A DNA stretch of 37,912 nt from Welwitschia mirabilis (taxonomy: Eukaryota; Gnetophyta; Gnetopsida; Welwitschiales). The first letter of the stretch is position 1; each line of letters begins with the position of its first letter. The DNA is taken from the NCBI GenBank assembly GCA_051453625.1, contig JBOZIK010000001.1:217315169-217353080 (forward strand). Reading direction: 5' to 3'. The position numbers were made by a program, and so were the translations under genes. The notes beneath the pieces are model-generated. The model saw only the letters and a list, made by a program, of their open reading frames with translations. It ran no database searches and had not been told where the DNA came from. Of the stretch, positions 22,545 through 31,661 are shown piece by piece.

Positions 22545-24115
22545 ACATGAAATATTAAACATGAAAAGTGTAACGAAGTATTTATAGATATGACTAAATG
22601 AGTTAAAAAAGAAGACACAAATTAATCCATAGGAAAAATAGTGGATAGGTACTTTGATGTGTATGCTAAATAGTCACCTAGAATACCACCACCAATAGAA
22701 ACGGAATTTGTCATATAAGTAGCATTAGGTATCACATTTATTTGAAGAGCTCCTTATCATATGTCATCTACAAAGATGACAAAGTTACTAATGTAGCTTT
22801 AAGAGTTAGTTGGATAAATAATTCATACAACTAGGTGTATCACCATGGTGTGATCTAGTCTTATTTATGGAAAAGAAGGATTAAAACTTGAGATTTTATA
22901 TTAGTGATAGATGATGGAATAAGACAAAGATTAAATAAAGTATCCCTTCCATTGTGTAAATGATCTATTTGATTAGTTGAATACATTAAGTTATTCTAAA
23001 ATGTTGACATTAATTTAAAATATTACTAGATGATAATAAAGGAGGAGTATATTTTCAAGATGACATTTACAATATGCATGATATGAGTTCATTATGATGC
23101 CATTTGGATTTGAAAATAATCTTGCAATATTCATGAGCATCATGAATAAGATATTTTAATCTTGTTTACATAATTTTTTAATTGTTATCATGGTAATATT
23201 TTGATTTACTCCAAAGAAAAAATAAGAAGATGTAGCACATTTGAAATTTCTTTCATAGGTCTCAAGTTAACATAATCTCTATGCAATTCCTAATAAGTGT
23301 AAATTATGAAAAGAAGAGTTTAAGTTTTTGTTTTATCTAATAAACTATGAAAGAATAAGTGGATGTAGAAAAAGTAAGTCTATAAATTTCTAGTTAGTTA
23401 TACAAAATATAGTTAAAGTATATAACTTTTATATATTCGCAGGTTGTTATAGATTATTTGTATAAGAGTTTTTGTAAATGGCAATATGATTGATTATACT
23501 TTTTGAGGGAAAAATAAGTTTCTTTAAGTCAAAGACTATGAAAATTTAGGCTCAAGAACTTACTAATTAATAGCCTATTATTGGTTATGTTAAAGAGTTA
23601 AAAATGTTTTTTGTATATATAGATCTTTATAATGAAGAATTGTTTATGACTTAATGTAAGGTAAATGGGTAATTATATGTTATTCTAATCAAATCAATTA
23701 ACATGAAAAACATTAGCCTTATTTTGACTTGAAATTAGTAGTGGCAGTCTAGGCATTAAAGAATTCGTGGCATTACTTATGTGAAAAGTAATTTAAAGTT
23801 GGATAAATCATTAGAGGATATATTCTATTATACATGTAGTAATCTTCATAAAGGGAGATGGATTAAGATACTAAGTGTTCATCACTTTAAAATTTACTAT
23901 TGTAAAGAAAATTATAACAAGTTCATTGATGTCTTAAGCTAAAGATCATATATGAAATCCATGATAGTAGTAATTTCTCTTTAGATACAAGAATTACTAT
24001 AAGCATTACAACATGATTCATTTGTAAAAGATTTAAAAGGAAATAAGAAATACTAGAATGAGATTATCAATTTACGTGAGAAGGGTTAGTATTATTTAAA
24101 GAATTACAAGAATAT
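22545..24115 (+). mobile_element. decayed Ty3/gypsy pol C
   Basis: Plus-strand readings give the gypsy pol order: a linker KCNEVFIDMTK, VDRYFDVYAK..SPR.PPPIETEF (22,640-22,720), a degraded fingers region, KEE..IFKMTF, then after a frame change EFIMMPFGFENN and FMSIMNKIF (23,090-23,155). These are followed by LYAIPNKCK, GCYRLFV, an RNase H region (VYIDLYNEEL near 23,620, HKSLEDIFYY near 23,805) and the RNase H-to-integrase spacer up to about 24,110. No integrase follows. The element is on the opposite strand to A and B and too divergent in nucleotide sequence to be the same insertion. Confidence 0.82.
23175..23220 (+). pseudogene. gypsy C catalytic RT box, destroyed by a small deletion
   Basis: The reading FLIVIM runs up to the Met that should precede the DD pair, but the bases for the aspartates are partly missing and the frame shifts. 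IYSK-type sequence resumes in another frame right after (LIYSKEK). The deletion lies at about 23,190-23,196, so this copy cannot make active reverse transcriptase. Confidence 0.7.
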
Positions 24116-26558
24116 AATTACTTTTTTTAACCATCAGAATAAGCATCCTTATATGATGCTTCTACATCACATGCCTTCTCTTAAAAAATGAGCTTGATTT
24201 TTCAACCAAGGGGGGAAAAGAAGATCTTATCCTCAAGTGAAGAGATGTCACACTATAGCATGAGCATCCTACTAAAACATTTCAACTTCATAGATGAAGG
24301 TAAGCTCTCCTAGTAAACAAATGGATCCTTCTCTTTACCATGAATTAAATCATTTATAGTTGGCCCATATTTCATGATCTAAATATCATTAAACACAAGG
24401 TAGATTTTGTGCTTTCATGGCCTTCCTTCTTATTAGGTCTTGAAGCATGCACTCCTACTTCAACATAATTATCAAATAAGACTTTCCTTGCTAGAGTGTG
24501 TATCCTTTAGTAATTCTTAATCCTCACATGAGAGATTTTCTTACTTATTTTCTACTTATTTTAATGCTTGTAATTTTTCTTCATCTTCTTGCTAATAACT
24601 TAAATAATACTACTACTTAGTAAATATTTGATACTAATTGATGGACCCATTAACATCACATAAAAAGCCATGATTTAAATGGAATTAAATCCCTTAATGT
24701 TTTCTAATTGACTCTTACTTATACTAATTTGTTAAGACTCTAAAGACATAATTGACAAACATATTAATGTTAGCAAAAAAGATTCTATATTCATAGGACC
24801 TTTAAAAATGTTAAGGAAAATTAGGCATTTGTCTTATTAAGTTAACTTTTCTATGAGTTAGATGCTCAAACATGAGAATTCATGCACTATGGTCCTATTT
24901 TCAAGGCTAAAATGATGTTTTTTTAATCTTAATATTCCATTTTATTTTGTCTCATCTAATATTCTTTGATGTGTGGAATCATCTTGAACATTCATCCAAG
25001 ATTTAGTTTAGTTTAGTAAATAAAATTCAAATAAGGTAGTTGCATTTTTATCTTATTGATGCAACTTATGTTCTCATTAACTTGTTAATTAATATTGAAA
25101 ATATATGAGTCTATTTTTTGATTTAGTTTAGGTCTTTAATAATTAAAGATTCTTCCCTTTAATTGTCTATAGTTCTTTCTAATTAAGTTTTATTCAATTT
25201 AAGAGGAACTTGCGTATCAATCAAAGTAAGCTATAATGTTTGAAACCTAATCAAAAAGTGAAATTACTTTTATTTTAGACTCTCTTGCTCTAATTTGTAT
25301 TTGAAAATAGTATTAGAGAATTTAGGATGTCTCTTGATGTGATACTATAGATCTTCTTGGTGAATTCTTAAGATCATTTTTCTTCTTATCCTGTTTCTTG
25401 CATTGCATGCATTATTTTTTCTTGTGGAATCAATTTTTGAAATTTTATTTACACTTTGTTTTTTGATTTTTAAAAATTTTTATCATATTTTTAAAAATAT
25501 TATAAAATTTTTATATTTCATGCTTCTATTAAAAAATAAATATAGAAATGAAGTCCTAGTTTAAAGGTATAGTAATGTTCCTATAAATTTATGGTTGTTA
25601 GTTTAATTCTTGGAAAATAAGTCTTTCAAGATTTAGAAAGAAATATTGGTTTAAAAAAAAGGTAATATTTCATTACAAAGAGAGAGTTTCTTTAAAAGAC
25701 TATTTTGGTTATAGGCATCTACTCTATATTCCTTTTTATTGCTTGCCTCTTATAGCTACCTTTAAACTTGTGTCTTCTCTCCTTTTTAATTATAACAAAG
25801 AGGCTATTACTCATGCCTTTCTATGCTATTCTTCCATAGTGTCATTCATAGACAAGGGCTTTCATTATGGGTATGCATCTTATTACCTTTATGATATTTC
25901 TATTATTTATCTTTTCCCTACCATAAGCTACATGCCTCTACCACAACTACATTCAGTGATGAGGATTTACTTTGTTGATTTACATCTTACCACCTTTGTG
26001 ACAAATCTATCATTGATCTTAATGCTCTAAAAAGGTGATAAAATAACCTTTCTTTAGGTGTTTTCTATGCCAACATTAGTCATTGCTTCTATATTTCACA
26101 TAGTATTCTTTGCTAGAAACCTAATTCTATAACTATTTTTATTTTGGGGTTCATCATTAAGGTTAAATATAGGTAACTTCATAAAAATCACCGAACCATT
26201 TTTGTTCTAGAGTATTAGCATATATTTCTGATGAAAGTTCACTATAGTCAATATTATCCTCATACTATCTTAATTTGGCTTGTCTTTTATCAAAGAATCT
26301 TCTTTAAAGTAATAGTTAGATTCCTCTTCAATTTAATTAGTCTTATCTTCATAACAATCATCTATCAGTGAGGATGTTGCACTAGTAAGTTTATACAAGT
26401 ATCCTAACATATCAATGTTGAAAGTTATATAATCACTAAATGTCTTAGGTAAGTCCTCAATATTGATTCCAATTGAACTATTTATTTTCCTCATCATTGA
26501 AGTTCCTCTAGATTTTATAATCTTCTAGATTTCCTTGAAAATAAGCAAGTATCATACA
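24116..26558. other. AT-rich DNA, no recognised gene
   Basis: Element C breaks off at about 24,115 and the sequence becomes unrelated. A pyrimidine-rich stretch at 25,680-26,100 carries a 95-codon plus-strand open frame (25,743-26,030) rich in Leu, Ser, Tyr and Ile with no family resemblance. Its openness probably reflects the pyrimidine bias. Confidence 0.45.
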
Positions 26559-26633
26559 NNNNNNNNNNNNNNNNNNNNNNNNNNNNNNNNNNNNNNNNNN
26601 NNNNNNNNNNNNNNNNNNNNNNNNNNNNNNNNN
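26559..26633. other. assembly gap (75 N)
   Basis: Run of 75 N. Confidence 1.
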
Positions 26634-27154
26634 TTTTCATAGCATTTCCATTACCTTGAACACATGTAACTCCTATTAAGCATTTAGCTCTTTATTATCC
26701 ACATTCAGCATTTTACACATTGTTAAATATTATTATAAATTTTAAGTGTTTTAAAAATATTTTAAACTATTATGAGATTAAGTTAAGTTAGAATATGAAT
26801 TAAAATATACTTAAGATTTGTAAGTTAACTCACTTAAAGATCAATTTTTACTTATAATATAGACAAGTTCAATTAAGTTTGGGATGTGATTAAGATCCAC
26901 TTAACTATGCTAAACTTAACTCTTTTAATTCCTTTTGTATTTCATTTTTTTCCTTCTTTACCCTAAATTTTAACTTGTATACTTAACACACCAAAAACTT
27001 TTATTTTCTTTTTTTAAGGTTTATAATTAAAAGTTACTATTCTCTTAAATAAATTCTACTCTTCACTAGCATTAAGTCTTAGTTGGTGATATGTATAAGA
27101 AGCCTTATATTGATAGATATCCATGTTAGGTTGTTTTGCTCTTTAATCTTACTA
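26634..27154. other. AT-rich DNA left of duplication block R1
   Basis: No gene seen. The true left end of the duplication may extend into this stretch, because the partner block R2 is truncated by a gap. Confidence 0.4.
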
Positions 27155-29610
27155 TGTCCTCTTTATCTACCATAACTATCTATTTTGAGTCATATGAATA
27201 ACCATGTTTCTATTAAGTGAAAACATCTTAGGCATCCTAATGTATAAGTTTCTCATACATCCTAGTAATTAAGGGTGTACTAAGTGAAAATCAAAGGCAC
27301 AATGATAGCACTAACTTAAATATCACTACTAAGTTAAAAAGGAGGCATCAGTGTAGTCATTTAAAATTTATAAATTTGAAGTTATAGGTAGGTTACTAAT
27401 ATTGTATTCTATTCTTTGTTAAAAGGAACATGTTATTGAGATAACTAAACATGATAAATAACTTTGAAACCCCATTTATGTAATTGAAACCTCATCTTTT
27501 TATTTTTCAAGAGACAAGGAATAACCCCTTAGAAGGGGCATGGTTAATTATCTTGTTGGGAAGTAACACATAAAACTAACAATGTTTTCATTTAATTTTA
27601 GTATATTAGGTCATTTCATTAAAATATATCTCATATACATAAGGCTATATAACCAAATTATATTGTTTATTCATTTAGGCATGATAATTTTGCACATTTT
27701 AAATGATAATTTTGATTATTTATTACTCTATTATTACTTTAATTTTGAATGTGAGTAATATTCCTTTCAATTTAACTAAACTACTTTTTCATTACCTTAA
27801 TGTAGATTTGACAATTTTTTTTGTTTTTTTCCCTTTTCCTTTTTTTGAGAACATGTAGGTTATTTAAATTTATAGATATGAATAAGTTTCATTAAAAATT
27901 AACTATATGTTACAAGGTATCGTCCTTTGTATTGTTCTCTTTCTATTATTATCATATAAAAGCAAAGGTTCTAGACCTTATTAGATTCCTTCACTCTTAT
28001 GATGATGATTGGAGGCATGATGAACATATGCATTAGTCCATAGGATGAGGAAACTTAGGAAAAATGACATAAACATTTCACACCAATAGTGTAGATCTAT
28101 GGATTTAATAGTGACTTCTTTAACTAGAAACATGTTTAATTCCAGATCTAAGATGATCGAGATGCTTATAAACTTATGATACGAAATTAACTAAGATTAT
28201 GCATAAATATTTTACATCTCAAGTAACAAGCTCGTGGGTAGAAGAAAAATAAGTTATAATAATTTTATAACTGTATGGAAAATCTTCTATGCCAAAATTA
28301 TTTGGAGCTAAATAATTACATTACAATAAATACTTTGCATTATGAAAAGGGTAAAATGCAATAATTTCTTGCAAAAATAACTTATATCAAGGTAAAACTT
28401 GTAGAACGTTACTCATAAAAGCAAGTTTGCAATGACTATGTTAAATTGGCCAAATGTTGTTTTAAGGGTTTATCTTCATATAATTAAGCAGCTATTAAAA
28501 AAGATACATAATTCATTAACGAAGGATTTAATGGTGACTGAATTCTAGTTTCATTTCATCAGCTTCTTCTCTTATATTGCTACTTTTAAAGTATTACATT
28601 TTCATAAATCAAAACTAAAAAGATCCTAAGGAAATCTCCCTTATTTCAACATTAACTATAATGATAATAGGAAGAATTCTTAGAAATCATAAAATGATTT
28701 TCCTTATGTGTAACATCACTCAAAACCAAAGATGAAATTTAACTAACATAATCTTACTCTTACACAGAAAAATTATTCAACTCCTAATTCAGGTATAGTT
28801 ACTAATAATTCCAATTATTCTAACTCATGTAAATGCTATGTATCTAATCCATTTTTTTAATCATGAATCTTTATGTATGTGAGAACATATTCCTCATGAT
28901 GAAACTTGGATTTTTAATATTTTTTTTTATAAAGGAGATGATCTATAGCAGTGATTACTATGAGAAATTCATAGTAAACTCTAGTTAGTGTTTTTTTTTT
29001 TAAATTAAATCATAGTTTTAGTAGAGCATCATGGTTTACTTACTTTCTAATTTTCATTCTTTTTGGAGTTAAGTAATTAATAGTGTTTTATTTTTTTTTC
29101 CTACCTTACACTCACATCTTCTCTTTCGCTATGCTCTAATAAAAAAAAAATCACTAGTCTCTATCAAAAATTATTAAATATACATGTATAATACTCATCC
29201 TACGCTTTCCATAAAGGGCTACATGAATGGAAATTTTCATGTATTTTTATAACTGTATTAAAATTCATAAAATTACTTAAATTACTTCTCAAGGTAATAT
29301 TTCATTATCTCTCATGACATATTCTATTTATATAAATCCTGTTCTTGGATTATTGAGTTCATAATCAAAGTACAACAAAGCTAGTTAAGATTCTTGCATG
29401 TCATAAAAGAACAAAGTATATATAATTTAATATTTTTTATAGACAATTTTAATAAAACAACATCAATAAACAAATTTTAATCTATACTACTTGTTAGTAA
29501 TTTAGGTTTTACTCTTTGATGTCTGATAGCAGTAATAAGGGGTAATTAAAGAGATAATATAAAAATGCATCAAGTTAGGATAAAGGAGTATATTTAAAGG
29601 ATGTAAGAGT
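27155..29610 (+). repeat. segmental duplication block R1, upstream of gene copy 2
   Basis: It matches R2 (31,662-34,134) along its whole length in direct orientation at about 90% identity by eye, with small indels only. The offset changes only from 4,507 to 4,524. No coding sequence is convincing. A 60-codon minus-strand frame near 27,990-28,170 is open in both copies but differs mainly at amino-acid-changing sites. It likely represents the distal 5' flank that was duplicated together with the gene. Confidence 0.92.
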
Positions 29611-30529
29611 TTATGTTCATGTGTATTTCATGATAGAATATCATCAAAAACATAAGTATTATGGGAATGATAATGATAATAAAATAGTAGGAAACACATA
29701 AATTATGATGTAGAAATAATAATATTAACTTAAAAATATTTTAAACTAAAGTGAATAAAAACATAAGTTAATAAAACTAATATCACTAAAGGAGTTCACA
29801 TGATGATAATAGAATATTTGTAATTGATCAATTTTTAAAGAATTTTAGATGTTTAAATAAAAATTATATAGTGGTCTAGTTTCATAAAGAATTCTTTTTT
29901 AATTCAAACATGTAGATCTTAAAACTATCTTTCTAATAATACTTAATTCATGAAAAAGGAGCCATCTAGTGTAAATTATAATCCTAAGAAGATATTAATT
30001 TATTTAAGAAAGCATTAAGAGATGGGGTAAAAAATTCTATAATAAAATATTAAAATTAGAAAATATAATTAAAAAGAACTTAAAAAAACTCTAACACCAT
30101 TAATATTAAAATAAATTATAAAAAAATTGAGGAATAAAATATTAATATATAACAAGATGCTTTCCCCCAAAAAATATAGGAAATTTATAGAAAAAAGGTT
30201 TAAAGAACATAAGGAGAAATTAGTGAGGGTTTAATAGAAATAAAAATAAAAAAGAAGACATGAAAGAGACCATTTAAGAAAATGACATATGACAGGAACA
30301 TAAAGAAAATAAAAGTAGACATAAAAAAATAAAGAGAAGACAAAAGAATACTTGAAATTAAAAAAGGATGAGGAACTATCCAACTAATATAGTAGCATTA
30401 TACCATAACATAAGAAATATTTGCATTCCCAATAATAATATGTTTTATGAAAGTGAAAAAAAGTCAAATTTTATGGTAGAAACATAGTAAATATTCAACT
30501 TGAAATAATACATATTCAACTTGAAAAAT
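29611..30529. other. A-rich, purine-biased stretch not shared with the second unit
   Basis: It lies between R1 and the promoter of gene copy 2. From about 29,990 to 30,370 the plus strand is strongly A/G rich (repeated AAAATAAA and AAAGAAGA-like strings). In unit 2 the equivalent place is 34,135-34,532, which is unrelated and CpG-rich. Confidence 0.6.
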
Positions 30530-30656
30530 AGAAACGGCCACTCAAGACAAAGCCAACGGTCAGGGCAAAATAGAAACGGCTGTGATAAGACAATAATAGA
30601 ACCTAATGCATCTCTTAAACACGTCGCTAAATATAGATAGTTGAAACCCTATAAAG
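30530..30656 (+). promoter_or_regulatory. promoter of gene copy 2: three AACGG motifs and TATA box
   Basis: TATAAAG at 30,650-30,656 sits in CCCTATAAAGGCGGAC, conserved in copy 3. Upstream are AACGG at 30,533, 30,555 and 30,575. The middle one lies in GCCAACGGTCA, which fits the MSA element consensus YCYAACGGYYA except its first base. MSA elements are bound by three-repeat MYB factors in plant G2/M genes. AATAGAAACGGC occurs twice here and once in copy 3. Function is inferred from position and motif only. Confidence 0.65.
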
Positions 30657-30676
30657 GCGGACTTCAAACCAGGGTT

Positions 30677-31005
30677 TACCATCTACGAAGACGGAAGAGA
30701 GATAGGAGGAGAGAGCCGTACTCACTGGATTACCATCTCCAGAGGTAGAAGAGATATAGGAGGGAGAGAAAGCCGTATTCGCTGGATTACCATCTGCAGA
30801 GACAGAAGACAGATAGGAGGGAGAAAAATCCGTATTAGCTGGATTACAGTGCATTTGTATTGCTTCATTTTTCACCATTACAGAAGCTTTTGGGTGTCTA
30901 CATTTCTTTAGCGAGCAGTTCATAAAGGCGGACTTCAAACTAGTGTCCACCATCTGCAGAGACACAAGATAGATAGGAGGGAGAGAGAGCCGTATTCACT
31001 GGATT
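30677..31005 (+). repeat. 54-57 bp repeats forming the 5' leader of gene copy 2
   Basis: Four units begin at CCATCT (taccatct starts at 30,677, 30,731 and 30,788; caccatct at 30,948). Each runs CCATCTGCAGAGACAGAAGA, then AGATAGGAGGGAGAGAGAGC, then CGTATTCGCTGGATTAC. The first three are head to tail (periods 54 and 57). The fourth follows a spacer and a second ATAAAGGCGGACTTCAAAC. Copy 3 has only two units, so copy 2 gained two or copy 3 lost them. Confidence 0.9.
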
Positions 31006-31086
31006 ACAGTGCGTTTTGTATTGCTTCATTTTTCACCATTACAGAGTCGTTCATCGAAGCATCATCACCAGAGTCGTTCATCGAAG
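30680..31086 (+). other. predicted 5' UTR exon 1 of gene copy 2
   Basis: It starts about 30 bp after the TATA box (start inferred) and ends at AAG|GTATGA. From the TATA box to the splice site, about 430 bases, there is no ATG at all, unusual by chance and expected of a leader selected against upstream starts. The end contains two copies of CAGAGTCGTTCATCGAAG (31,042-31,059 and 31,069-31,086). The second forms the splice donor. Confidence 0.65.
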
Positions 31087-31392
31087 GTATGATCTATATT
31101 AGGTTTTCTGTTGAGATTTGTTTGTTTCAAAATAAAGCAAAATGCATTATGTTTTTTGAAAGTGCTGTTGTATTATGTTTTCCAAAAGTGCTGTTTCTAT
31201 TGTGTTTTCTAAAGTGCAGTTTCTATTATGTTGAGCTATTGTTGTATGATCTATATCAGATTTTTTTGGTTTTCACATGTTTATCAAGTTTCTCATATAC
31301 TGTTTGGTTCTTGAAAATAGCTTTTCAAAATTTCACTTCAAATTTGTATAACTATTTATAACTGCTTTAACAAATACATATTCATTTTACAG
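31087..31392 (+). other. 5' UTR intron of gene copy 2 (306 bp)
   Basis: The donor is GAAG|GTATGATC and the acceptor TTCATTTTACAG|CTTT. It is T-rich as in plant introns. GAGATTTG near its 5' end and TATGATCTA at the donor approximate the plant intron-mediated-enhancement motif TTNGATYTG. It contains a 26-27 bp tandem repeat (31,146-31,231). The intron is conserved in position and sequence in copy 3. Confidence 0.75.
31146..31231 (+). repeat. 26-27 bp tandem repeat inside the 5' UTR intron
   Basis: ATTATGTTTTCC-AAAGTGCTGTTTCT-type units start at 31,146, 31,172, 31,199 and 31,225. The same array, slightly altered, is in the copy 3 intron (about 35,008-35,096). Confidence 0.8.
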
Positions 31393-31402
31393 CTTTAGCA
31401 AT

Positions 31403-31561
31403 ATGGGTAGTAAACAAAGAGTCCGTCGTGCAAAGCAGCGTCTCATGAAGGAAGGAAACATTGCTCAAGAGAAGATACAAGAAAGCATTAGTGGAGAGAA
31501 GGCAGAAGGAATCATTGGCAGAGAGAAGACAAGTGTTGAAAAGTCTGCACAGGTTGGAATC
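31403..31561 (+). CDS. gene copy 2, unrecognised basic/coiled-coil protein, N-terminal 53 residues, 3' part lost in gap
   Basis: The ATG is the first one downstream of the TATA box on the predicted spliced transcript and has a good plant context (A at -3, G at +4). The visible product begins MGSKQRVRRAKQRLMKEGN, continues with a highly charged stretch (EKIQESISGEKAEG, GREKTSVEKSAQ) and runs into N after Val-Gly-Ile at 31,561. By comparison with copies 1 and 3 the missing part should be coiled coil and a C-terminal membrane anchor. No stop or frameshift is seen in this copy, so it may be the functional member. Against copy 3 it differs at about 20 of 159 bases, mostly changing amino acids. Beyond the gap the sequence is R2, not the rest of the gene. 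Function unknown. Confidence 0.6.
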
Positions 31562-31661
31562 NNNNNNNNNNNNNNNNNNNNNNNNNNNNNNNNNNNNNNN
31601 NNNNNNNNNNNNNNNNNNNNNNNNNNNNNNNNNNNNNNNNNNNNNNNNNNNNNNNNNNNNN
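31562..31661. other. assembly gap (100 N) at the duplication junction
   Basis: Exactly 100 N, so true length is unknown. Left is the gene copy 2 coding sequence; right begins inside R2. The 3' half of gene copy 2, its 3' flank and the start of R2 are hidden here or were lost. Confidence 1.

Noticed and set aside
25743-26030. 95-codon plus-strand open frame
   Set aside because: It lies in a pyrimidine-biased stretch that lowers stop frequency. The translation is Leu/Ser/Tyr-rich without domain, signal or homologue that I can recognise.
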